Below are positions 44,202 through 53,768 of a stretch of DNA of 60,000 nt, in pieces (positions within the stretch are counted from its first letter, which is position 1; each line of letters starts with the position of its first letter). The notes beneath the pieces were generated by a model. That model was not told where the DNA came from, did no database searches, and saw only the letters and a list, made by a program, of their open reading frames with translations. Source of the DNA: Cryptomeria japonica (lineage: Eukaryota; Streptophyta; Pinopsida; Cupressales; Cupressaceae); contig NC_081406.1 in the NCBI RefSeq assembly GCF_030272615.1, forward strand, positions 473,742,900-473,802,899, read 5' to 3'. A program made the translations under genes and the position numbers.

Positions 44202-44585
44202 AGGTACATTGAAGTCAGCAGAGATGTTACATTTGAGGAAGACATTGCATTCAAGAAATCCAAGGGTTCATGCATGGAAGATGAAGCTCATCCTCAAGAC
44301 ATGAATATTGATCATGATCCTGAGATTCAGAGGGAGCCTTTAGATCCTGAGATTCAGAGGGAGCCTTCAGATCTTGAGATCCAGAGGGAGCCTTCAGAAC
44401 CTGAGATGCACAATGATCAAGTTGAGCCTATGGATCCTACTGATGGGCCTAGAGATATTGTTATAACTTGGAAGAGACCTCTTTGGGCAAGGAACACTAT
44501 GCAGGAGGCAAAATAGTTCGCGACTCCTAGAGGTACATTTCGAGAAAGTAAGAGGCTTCAGAAATTCTCTTGCTATGTTGGTTCG
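44202..44585 (+). pseudogene. pol: Copia integrase-RT linker with 27-bp coding repeat
   Basis: Same frame, with a TAG at 44514. A nine-residue unit (DPEIQREPL/S) is repeated three times at about 44316-44400 and begins a fourth time. Such acidic linkers are normal between copia integrase and RT. Confidence 0.75.
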
Positions 44586-45470
44586 ATGTGTAATCTCATT
44601 GAGACTGAGCCTACCAGTGTTGAGGAAGCCGCAAATCAACAAGTATGGAAAGATGCCATGGACGAAGAATATCAATCCATCCTTAAGAATGATGTTTGGA
44701 ATATTGTGCCGAGACCTAAGGGCAAGTCAGTTGTATCTTCCAAGTGGCTATTCAAGATCAAGCATGCAGTTGATGGTAGCATTGCGAAATACAAGGCTAG
44801 ATTCGTGGCTCGTGGTTTCTCTCAGAAAGAAGGGATAGATTACGAAGAAACTTTCGCTCTTGTTGCTCGATATACTTCCATCCAGACCATTATTGCGATT
44901 GCAACAGCTAAGGGGTGGAAGCTACATCAGATGGATGTGAAGACAACCTTTCTCAATGGTGTGATTGAGGAAGAGGTCTACATTAAGCAACCTGAGGGTT
45001 TCGTGATTCATGGGAAGGAGTCTCATGTATGCAAGCTGAAGAAAGCTTTATATGGCCTTAAGCAGGCTCCTCGTGAATTGTATGAGAGGATTGATAGATA
45101 CTTAACAGGTTTGGGCTTCTACAAGAATGATGCTGATCCGAACCTCTACTTCAAGGTATTTAATGGTGAAATATTGATCTTGGTATTATATGTAGATGAC
45201 ATATTTGTCACAGGGGAAGATCATCTCATTCACAGGTGCAAGGAGGAGTTGACTTCAAAATTTGAGATGGACTTAGGGCTCATGCACTTCTTTCTAGGGT
45301 TAGAAGTATGGCAGAGGCCTAATGAGATCATCCTAAGTCAAGGCAAATACACTATTGATATCTTAAAGAGGTTTGGAATGTTAGACTTCAAGTCCATGCC
45401 CACTCCAATGGAAACTAACTTGAAGAAATTGAGGGAAGCTGCAGCTTGTTTAGATCTTGTGGATCCTTGA
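44586..45470 (+). pseudogene. pol: Copia reverse transcriptase
   Basis: The order of motifs is typical: WKDAMDEEYQSILKNDVW, KWLFKIKHAVDGSIAKYKAR, FVARGFSQKEGIDYEETFA, QMDVKTTFLNG with the first catalytic Asp, KALYGLKQAPRELYERID (an AW to EL change inside a usually invariant block) and the catalytic LVLYVDDIFVTG (YVDD at 45189-45200). The frame is lost near 45460, where two GGATCC copies that should flank a short segment have collapsed into one. Confidence 0.93.
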
Positions 45471-46138
45471 TGTATCTAGTTAACACTAGACCGGATATTT
45501 GCTATGCACTAAGTGCACTTAGCCAGTTCATGAGTAAACCAAGACAGACACGTCTAGTTGTAGCCAAGCACACCTTGAGGTACTTGCGTGGCACAGTTGG
45601 CTATGGACTGAAGTACTCCTCCAACATTGCTCTGAACTTGGAGGGTTACTCAGATTCTGATTGGGGAAGAAGTGTCACTGATCACAAGAGCACTTTTGGA
45701 GTTTGCTTGAGATTGGGATCCGCCATGATTTCCTGGTGTAGCAGGAAACAGTCTTCAGTGGCATTGAGTATTGCAGAAGCAGAATACATTGCAGCTTGTG
45801 TGGCATCTCGTGAAGCAGTGTGGCTTCGGAAGCTCCTTGCAGGATTGTTCGGTCAATCGTTGGAGACTACTATCATTCATTGTGATAACCAAAGTTGTGT
45901 GAAGCTTTCGGTTAATCTAGTATTCCATGATAGATCAAAACATGTTGAGATTCAGTACCACTACATCAAGGATATGGTACAAAGGAATGCCGTTTAGCTG
46001 AGATACACCTGTATTGAGGAGCAGACGACTGACATTCTCACCAAGCCCCTTGCCAAAGTGAAGTTTGTGCATTTTCAGGACAAGCTTGGAGTCATGGAGA
46101 ATGAAGCCCTTGTTCAGAGGGAGTCTCCGCATCAGTGA
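45446..46138 (+). pseudogene. pol: Copia RNase H
   Basis: The frame resumes at GSLMYLVNTRPDICYALSAL. The RNase H motifs are GYSDSDWGRSVTDHKSTFGV, WCSRKQSSVALSIAEAEYIA and IHCDNQSCVKLS, with the catalytic Asp, Glu and Asp present. A TAG at 45995 interrupts the end, and the original stop TGA lies at 46136, after TDILTKPLAKVKF and KLGVMENEALVQ. This is the last part of the pol protein. Confidence 0.92.
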
Positions 46139-46223
46139 TACATTGAGATGTATCTTTCACCCTCTGCGAGTAGGCATGGTGGTAATGCACTCTTCTCTGG
46201 GGGAAGTTTGAGGTGAAAGCCCT
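46139..46223 (+). other. Copia 3' leader with polypurine-like tract
   Basis: CTGGGGGAAG followed by TTTGAGGTGAAAG is a plausible polypurine tract just before the expected 3' LTR. The sequence that follows is not the copia LTR. Confidence 0.5.
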
Positions 46224-46928
46224 GTTGTGACCTAATCACACATCACCCCATCCCAGATAGGGGGCCCTTAGCTTTTAGCCCTTTTTGGTCGTTTGGTCTT
46301 GTTTTTTTGTGTGTTTCGGTGGCAATCTCTTCAATCTCTCCGCTTTGCGGATGTTCGGAGGTCAGTTGGGTTTAGTCTGCTTCTCTGTCGAGCGAATTTT
46401 ATGAAATCTAGGGCCCGTTTTGTCCTTTTTTAGGGTTTCTGCCTTTTGTCCTAGATTTTAGGGGTTACTGTTAGGGTTTCGGGAAAACTGAGCATGCGAT
46501 TGGAATTAGGACCCTTCAAGGGACCTCCCAGTAAAATCTGAGCCCAAACAGAGCAACTTTCTATTTTTGGAAAGTCCCTAATTTTTAGGGATTTTTCCAA
46601 GTCCCGGAATGTCGTCATTTTGCCAAAAATCAAACTTACTATTTTTAGTAAGTTTCTATTTATAGTAAGTCATTCCTGCACCGTCTAGGGCTCTAACGTT
46701 GACACCTGGAAAGTTTCTATTTTTGGAAAGTTAGCACTGGCAAAGTCAGTCAGCCAAGGCGACAAGGATCGGGCGTTCACAAACATTTCTAATTCCGAAA
46801 AGTCAGACAACAAACAAAGAAAGCCAAAAATGGGTCAAGTGCTGGAAATCCATGCCTCAAATGGAAAGCTTGGGAAAACACTTCAAAATTACAGGAGGTC
46901 AAAATATTATAAGTCTGGGAGATTAAAT

Positions 46929-47980
46929 GAAGGAAAAATCCGTGAATCCATGGCCAGAGAGAAAATGCGCCCAAGTATGGACTGGGGCGCCAAAATGGAG
47001 AAGCCAAGGAGAGAAGAAAAAATCCGTGAAACCATGGCCAGAGAGAAAATGCGCCCAAGTATGGACTGGGGCGCCCAAATGGAAAAGCCAAGGAGAGAAG
47101 GAAAAATCCATGAATCCATGGCCAGAGAGAAATTGCACCCAAGTACGGGCTGGGGTGCCAAAATGGCGAAGCCAAGGAGAAAAGGAAAAATCCGTGAATC
47201 CATGGCCAGAGAGAAAATGCGCCCAAGTATGGACTGGGGCGCCAAAATGGGAGAAGCAAGGAGAGAAGGAAATTTTCATGAATCCTCCTCCTAGTCAAAA
47301 TTGCGCCCAGGTATGAGCTTGGGCACCAAAATGAAGATCCCAGGGATTCATAAAGAATTCCACGAATCCCTCTCCGGGCGAAAATTCGGCCCAAGTAAGG
47401 TGGAGGGCGCCAAAATAGGATGTCCAAGGATAACGAAGAAAAGATAAAATTCCTTGGCCAAGTGTGATTTACAACAGGACATACAGTTGGGTGCTGAATA
47501 GAGGAAGTCAGAGATGGATGGATGAAATGCATGAATCCTTCACAAGCAAAAATGCGCCCAAGTCTGGAGTTAGGCGCTAAAATGAGATTCCCAAGGAGAG
47601 ATGGGAAAATCCACGAATCCATGGCACAAGCAAAAATGCGCCCAAGTCTGGAGTCAGGCGCTGAAATGGAGAACCCAAGGAGAGGAGGAAAAATCCATGA
47701 ATACTTCTCCCAAGCAAAAATGCGCCCAAGTATGGAGTCAGCCGCCAAAATGAGATTCCCAAGGAGAGGTGGAAAATCCCTGAATCCATGGCTAGAGGAG
47801 AATTGTGCCCAAGTAAGGAGGAGGGCGCCAAAGCAGGATGTCCAAGGACAACAAAGAAAAGATAAAATTCCTTGGCCAAGTGTGATTTGCGCCCAAGGAT
47901 GCAGTCAGGCACTGAACAGAGGAGGTCAGGGACAGAATGAAAAACCATGAATCCTTCGCGTGGTGAAAATTCCGCCCAAG
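46929..47980. repeat. 84-bp tandem array, about 13 units in register
   Basis: A GCGCCC-type core recurs every 84 bp (46967, 47051, 47135, 47219, 47303, 47387, 47471 degenerate, 47554, 47638, 47722, 47805, 47889, 47973). Within a unit GCGCCCAAGT and ACTGGGGCGC form a short hairpin. Because 84 is a multiple of three, frames stay open on both strands (up to 319 codons on the minus strand, 46789-47748), but their content is only the repeat. Confidence 0.88.
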
Positions 47981-49218
47981 CTAAAAAAATTTGAAATTTT
48001 TCCTAAGGCATGGAATCCAAGGAGTCAAGGAGGAATAAAAAGCAAAATTGCCCTCGGGCAATTTTTTTGAATTTGCTATTTTTAAACACCGAATCTCACC
48101 GGAATGAGGAAATTGTTATAGATTCGGAATCGTGGCAGAATTCCAAATCCAATGAACCTGGCTCCTAAATTTTAGGAGGATCCCTAAAAAATAGGGATGT
48201 TGAAAAGAAGACATGGACAATTCACAAAACAATGAATTCCTTCCTCAGGAGGAATTTTCGCCCCGACCTTGTGGAGGGCGCCAGAATGAACAATGCACAA
48301 AGAGATGAATTCCTTCATCGGGGAAGAATTGCACCCAAGAAGAAGAAATTCCAGGAAAGGTGAAAATTTGACTAAGTGTTCGAAATTTCTTCCTTTAGGA
48401 CATAGTTCTTGGAAGTCATGAAAATTGGCTAAGGTGTGAAGAATTTCCTTCCTCAGGGTAAGGAACAAATTTCTTTCCAAAGGAGAATTCCTCCACAACA
48501 AGAAATCACACCCAAGGACGAATTGAAGATAAAATTTCTAAGGCAAGGAAGGAATCATGGATGAACGAAACAAGAAATTTCCCCCCAGGAAAAAAATTGA
48601 TAAATCCATTCTCGGGCATCAAATCACATCCAAATTTCAAAAGTTTTACAAATTTGGATTCGTAGTGTTGTGCATTGCACACGCTCCTTGTCGCCGACAG
48701 GGTCCCCCTTCTTGTTTTGAGCCTTTCGTCTTTGCCCTGCTGAGTTTCGCGCATAGTGTCTTGCGTCTTTTCGAGCGAGTCTGCGACTGGTTCGTAAAGT
48801 GATGATGTCAAGGAAATGAGCCGATGAATCCATCCGGCTAGTCTAGCCCTCGAGCACGAATGCCGAGAGTTTGTTCGAAATTTTGGAAATCGCCTTGGAT
48901 AGGCGTAAGGTGATGGAAATTGGCGAGGCCTGCCAAGCAAGAGTAGTATGTCTAAAGGTCGCACGAGGACCAAAGTCGCTATTTTTTCGCACGAAGAGCT
49001 ATGAAGTAGATTGCATAAGGTTTGTCTTCGCGATGTTTGTGGGATTGGAGTAAAGGATGATTTTCGCCTGTTGAAGGATCGAATTTCCTGACCAAAATGC
49101 CAAGGCTACGAAACTTGCCCGATTGCCTTGAAAATTTGAAGCCTTCGAAATCCAAGTTTGTAGACCTGGCGAAAACTGGTCTGGAGTCTGAAATTTTGCT
49201 TAAGTTCCCAAAATCGCC
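47981..49218. other. LTR-like DNA without gene
   Basis: Diverged relatives of the 84-bp unit are still visible near 48250 and 48330 (CGCCCCGACC, GGGCGCC, GCACCCAAG) but out of register. The block 48664-48745 is shared with 40708-40790. No credible ORF. Confidence 0.45.
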
Positions 49219-50520
49219 TTATGGAGCGAATTTCGGACCTAGAGGCCAAAGGTTAAAATTTCACAACGTTTAAAAGATTGCTAAAATCGCCCAGGGGGCC
49301 GAATTTCGGACCCTGGGGCGAAAATTTCGAAATTCAAAATCTATTACTTGGTCCGAAATTCACTTGAAACGCTCAAATTCGGACCTTGGAGCGAAAACTG
49401 GAGAATGTAAAATGCTTTTAAATGTTGCAAAAGGTGGCCCCAGGTCCAAAAAACACTTAAGTGTTCATTTTCGGACCCTGGGGCGAAAACTGGAGAATGT
49501 GAAATAAGGCAAAAATTGCAAAAAGCTCCTCCAGGTCCAAAATTCGTTCTAGACGCCCATTTTCGGACCCTAGCTCCGAAATTTCAAAATAATGACAAAT
49601 CGCAAAAGGTGCTGAGAGCTCCGAAGTTTGCAAAAGGATGGTAAAGGTCCGAAATTTGCCTTAAGTCCTCATTTTCGGACCTTGGGGGGTAAATGGGAAA
49701 GTGTATCGAGTTTGAAAAAACGCATTTAGGTTCGAAGTTCCTTTTAAAATTCGCCAAAAATGTTATAAGGTCCGAAAATCACTTAAAGTCCTCATTTTCG
49801 GACCCTGGGGCGAAAATGTAAAAAAAAACAAAACATGAAATCTTGCAAAAGGACCCCCTAGGTCCGAAATTCGCCTTAAGTCCTCATTTTCGGACCCTGG
49901 GGCAAAATAGGAAAAGTATGAAAAGCGTTGAAAGTTGCAAAAAGCTCCTCCAGGTCCGAAGTTCGCTTTATAACCCCAAATTCGGACCCTTGCTCCAAAA
50001 TTTCAAAGAGCATCGATTTTGCATAATACGTCTTTTGGTCCGAAATTCACATTAAATCCTCAAAATCGGACCTTGGAGCCGAAAGTGAAAGGCAATGAAA
50101 TTAGCGAAAACATCTGATAGCCCCGAGATTTGCAAAATCATTCCCTAGGTCCGAAATTTCGATAAATACAAAACGCTGAGAACTCCGAAGTTTGTCTCAA
50201 AATCGCGAAATACACTTCAAAACGCCCAAAGCTCCAGCAGGTTAAAATTGCGAACTCTCCAAATCACAGAAGGTGTTAAAGCTCCGAAGTTCGAAGGGGC
50301 GAAAGCATGCGAATATAGGCGTTTAGGTCCGAAGTTTTGAAAATTTGTGAAGCATGCTAAGTGCTCCGAAAGTCTCCAGTTTGAAAACCCAAGACCTCTG
50401 AAATTTGCCAAAGGGTTGGAAATCTCTAAGCTCGCGAGGGACGTTGAAGCTCCGAAGTTCACACGGGCTGGGTAAAGGCAAAATTTAAATTTCAAAGGGC
50501 CTCCAAAACTCTCCAAGGTT
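49219..50520. repeat. Array of GGTCCGAA / TTCGGACC inverted repeats
   Basis: TCGGACC occurs at 49233, 49306, 49379, 49471, 49563, 49675, 49798, 49890, 49982 and 50066, at intervals of mostly 73 or 92 bp. Most copies are preceded 15-30 nt upstream by GGTCCGAAA or a variant, so the pair can fold. After 50100 only the GCTCCGAAGTT half recurs. The array ends just before the TATA box at 50586. Confidence 0.8.
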
Positions 50521-50585
50521 CGAAAATAAGAAGATAAACGCCATTCAAATCTGATAAACCCCCCCCTCCACGCTGCTGCATTTCA

Positions 50586-50614
50586 TATAAAGGAGACCAC
50601 GTCCGATTTTGTAA
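50586..50614 (+). promoter_or_regulatory. LTR core promoter of gypsy copy B
   Basis: TATAAAGG at 50586 is followed 19 nt later by GATTTTGTAAGG, as in the LTRs at 8223 and 41435. It lies 720 bp upstream of the ORF1 start. Confidence 0.5.
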
Positions 50615-51305
50615 GGCAAAGGAGGCTCATTTTGCGCAATCCAAGGTAATTCAAGGTAAAACATTGTATAAACTATTCCAAGGCATTCAAATTCAGATTG
50701 CCAATTACCCAGGGTAAAAACCATTTAAAATGATAAATTCTCCTTCGTCCACTAAACCGCGAAAAATTTAAATCAAAGAGATAACCGTTGGAATTCAAAA
50801 CTTTGCAGAATCGTCCATTCGTCTTCACGCGGCAAAGTCGGGCAATCTCTCGCCATCCACTCTCATCAGGTAAGTACGCTTTGTCTCGTATGATCATCTA
50901 AAATACTTATAAATCGAATAGACAAATGCATGAAATTTGATCAAAATGCTCGAATTTTTGAAATCTGCATCTCTTTCGCTTGTAAAACGTTGTTCAAAGT
51001 AGTCAAAATTTAGAATTCACTCCTAAGGTTTAACCAGAAATTGCATTTTCAAACTTAGGAGAACTTTTCATGCTTTGTCTCTATTGAAATTTAATTCGAA
51101 ATCCAGAAAGCGTTAAGTATAAATTCGCAATAAAAAATCTTCATGAATGCTGTGGTTAAAATTGATTAAGCCCTTTTAGCTAGAAATGTCGCTCCATGTC
51201 CAATCTAAATTTTAAATTAATCCTGGCATGCTGGAGTATTATCTATCTAACCCGCCTTACTTCTTATGTATCACCTCGTAATCTGCGTCCGACTGTGCAA
51301 GATAA
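50615..51305 (+). other. Leader between LTR promoter and ORF1
   Basis: AT-rich, no gene. It should contain the LTR end and primer-binding site, but no standard tRNA complement could be identified with confidence. Confidence 0.4.
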
Positions 51306-53513
51306 ATGCCTAAATCGGCGGTAGAATCATCAAAAACGCCTGCTGCAGCCGAGACATCGCGAGCATCCAATTCAGATATCCCGCGCAAGGTAGAAAGGAT
51401 GAAGTATCAATATCAGAGGGGAGGATTGAGGGAGTCAAAAGTGCAGAGCATCTGGGACAATGTCGGTGATACCGACCTTGGCCATATTGACATTCAAGTC
51501 TTAAGGAATCGGGTCTTCTCACCTAACGCATATGGCAAGCCTAGGCAGATGGTGGAAAGTGGCATCGCCCAAGTGGCAGGATTTCCTCCAGCAGTACAGA
51601 ACTATGAGCTACTGGTAGAGGCTGCCTGGCATTATGAGCCAAATTCCAGATTGGTGCTCCTCGAGAACATGACCATCGCTAACTTCACTCCCAAGGCCAT
51701 TGGCGATGCATTTGACATCCCCTTTCCAAACAATCCCACAGCTACAACCATAGATGAAGTACAAGGGGCATATGATATGAATCTGGCCCGATGCAAAGCA
51801 CTGATCAACGAAGAATGGTACAAAGAGAAGAGGCTTTCAAGTGCCAGAATTGGGAAGAAGACCCCACGAAGTGATTTTCATAATGAGCATGGGGATGTGA
51901 TCACATTACTCAGCCGAGTCATGGGACTTCCTAAGTCCAACTACTTTGAAGAATGGATGTTCTATTTTACAGAGCAGGTCTTCGCTGGGAAGTCTAAGTT
52001 TGACTGGGCCCAGATCATAAGTGATAACATCCACACTCAGCTGATTGAGCTCGAAACGAAGTACTTCACCATGACCTCTTATTTGGTCTATATATTCGCC
52101 AAGAACCAGCCACTGCTAGGATTGATAATGAAAGGTGAAATCGGGAATGGGCCTGGTCAGGTGAAGGTCTATGATTGTTACCTGCAACTGCACTATCGAG
52201 ATATAGCTCAGAGGGAAAAGAGCAGCCCAGCTTATGTAGTTGGCCAGTATGAGTGCGTCAATGACGCCTTCACAATGCGCCTGGTCAGGCTAATGCAGGG
52301 AGGTTTACACATAAGGCTCTCAGAGCAAGCTACTACTCTAGTACAGAGGTATGGAGCCTGGTTCATTCAGTTCCCTAGGTTCTCCTACATCCGAATAGCT
52401 GGCTTTGATGGTACCCCTCTCCGACTTCCACGGTACCCAACCGAGAAAGTAATTCTTATGGAGGTTGCAAGGCAGTCATGCCCGGTCGACATCTTACTCC
52501 GAGAAAGAAAGCAGGCTGGATTCACATTCCCTATGATCATAGGCAACCATGATGTCCACTTGAAGACCCCTACCCTAGTAGAGGAGTCCCTTGCAGAGTT
52601 GGCCTCTTATGGCCTACAAGACCATTTTCCAAGAAAATATTTCGATCATGATAATCTGGCAAAGAGAGCCTATGGTAGGCGGTACAGAGCAAAGGAATTA
52701 GCTGAAGACTATTGGAAGAATTGCTCTGATGACTACGAGGTTAGGAGGCGGGAATATTCTAGACTAAGTGTGCAGCAAATGCGACTCTTTGAATACCGTC
52801 GGGTCCCAGATCAGCTCACAGATTCAGGGAATTGCCTCCAGGTCCGAGAATTTGAAGCAATAAGGCATCTCTTGCCAGGCGTCGATTGGTCCCAGGACCC
52901 AATCACTGATTTTGAGGCAGTCATGGCAGCCCTAGCAAGGTACACAGATCAATGGTTACATCAGCAGATTGAAAGGCTAATCCATGAGGGAGTCCAGTTC
53001 ACTTACCACTTAATGGGCAGCTTCGATTCTCAGTCTTCAGAAGACGAAGGAATGCCTAGTTCACCTCGGGAAGAAACTGAGAAACCAGAGAAAAGAAAGA
53101 AGGCTAAGGCTTGCAGAGGGACTCGGACGTCCAAAAGAACAAGAAGGGAAAAGATTCCTATAAAGAGACCAGAGGTCACTTCATCTTCAAAAGACCCCAG
53201 TTCGTCCGACGATGTAGTAGAATTGGATTGTATACCTGCTCCGCCTTCCCAGAGTGACATCGATGCATTTGAAGCCAATGATCCTCCTGCGCCCGATGTG
53301 CTAGACACTGAACTAAGAGCCCTCGAATTGACCGAACTGGGCAACCAAATAGAGGAAGGAGAGATTCCATCCACCCAGGGGGTCAAAGTGCATGAACCTA
53401 CTCAACAGAGCCGTCATGAGTTGCTGCTCCACAATACAGCCAAAGATGACTCCACCGTCGAAGGAGAGCAAAGGATAGATGAGACTCATGAGCTCGAAAG
53501 AGCTGAAGAATGA
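51306..53513 (+). CDS. Extra 5' ORF (ORF1) of gypsy copy B
   Basis: The ATG at 51306 starts 735 codons closely related to copy A, which gives the family's N-terminus (MPKSAVESSKTPAAAE). The region to about residue 590 is globular; a strongly basic Lys/Arg segment (about residues 590-625) looks like a nuclear-localisation signal and is followed by an acidic linker. Against copy A I see three indels (3, 18 and 3 bp), all multiples of three. The TGA at 53511 replaces a CAA codon in copy A, and similarity continues beyond it. No enzymatic motif is visible; its role is unknown. Related extra ORFs precede gag in Tat/Ogre elements. Confidence 0.85.
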   Translation: MPKSAVESSKTPAAAETSRASNSDIPRKVERMKYQYQRGGLRESKVQSIWDNVGDTDLGHIDIQVLRNRVFSPNAYGKPRQMVESGIAQVAGFPPAVQNYELLVEAAWHYEPNSRLVLLENMTIANFTPKAIGDAFDIPFPNNPTATTIDEVQGAYDMNLARCKALINEEWYKEKRLSSARIGKKTPRSDFHNEHGDVITLLSRVMGLPKSNYFEEWMFYFTEQVFAGKSKFDWAQIISDNIHTQLIELETKYFTMTSYLVYIFAKNQPLLGLIMKGEIGNGPGQVKVYDCYLQLHYRDIAQREKSSPAYVVGQYECVNDAFTMRLVRLMQGGLHIRLSEQATTLVQRYGAWFIQFPRFSYIRIAGFDGTPLRLPRYPTEKVILMEVARQSCPVDILLRERKQAGFTFPMIIGNHDVHLKTPTLVEESLAELASYGLQDHFPRKYFDHDNLAKRAYGRRYRAKELAEDYWKNCSDDYEVRRREYSRLSVQQMRLFEYRRVPDQLTDSGNCLQVREFEAIRHLLPGVDWSQDPITDFEAVMAALARYTDQWLHQQIERLIHEGVQFTYHLMGSFDSQSSEDEGMPSSPREETEKPEKRKKAKACRGTRTSKRTRREKIPIKRPEVTSSSKDPSSSDDVVELDCIPAPPSQSDIDAFEANDPPAPDVLDTELRALELTELGNQIEEGEIPSTQGVKVHEPTQQSRHELLLHNTAKDDSTVEGEQRIDETHELERAEE

Positions 53514-53768
53514 CCATCACATGAAGATGTCAGGCAGTTGTTCAGCGAAATAGGGGAGAATTCAGCTGCAAGCAAAGAGCTTCACACCTCTTTCACTCCT
53601 CCGATAGCAGAGCAGCTGCGAATCTGTGGTGAGTCGGCTGAGAATGTCAGAGAACAGAATGCAGACTTAACCTTATTATCGGCCTAGACAGTGCCTCAAG
53701 AATGGTTGATTGCCAGAGCCCGGCGTAAGGCCACCACCAAACCACCTATTGATCTAGAGGATATCTTT
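53514..53768 (+). pseudogene. ORF1 continuation after nonsense codon, copy B
   Basis: The same frame as ORF1 matches copy A to GAGGATATCTT at about 53766, with a second stop TAG at 53685 where copy A has CAG. After that the two copies share nothing. The junction marks either a deletion in copy B or a template switch. Confidence 0.8.

Larger units (their letters stand above)
41216..46223 (+). mobile_element. Ty1/copia retrotransposon, without a visible 3' LTR
   Basis: It carries a 5' LTR, a primer-binding site, gag, protease, integrase, RT and RNase H in copia order. From 42072 to about 45465 it keeps one reading frame with only nonsense mutations. The left edge is one of the TG dinucleotides at 41216-41223. 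Beyond the polypurine-like stretch near 46197-46220 no copy of the 5' LTR follows, and a different sequence starts at about 46224. Confidence 0.85.
46224..51250 (+). repeat. Putative very long 5' LTR of gypsy copy B
   Basis: About 5 kb without a gene lie between the copia tail and ORF1. It opens with TG, contains two hairpin-repeat arrays, a TATA box at 50586 with an initiator-like motif, and a leader before the ORF1 ATG. LTRs of 5 kb occur in Ogre-type plant elements. The matching 3' LTR would be beyond 60000 and was not seen, and I could not identify a primer-binding site, so this is inference. Confidence 0.4.

Noticed and set aside
46789-47748. 319-codon minus-strand ORF
   Set aside because: It consists of an 84-bp repeat read in an open frame. 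Several other frames on both strands are equally open because 84 is a multiple of three.
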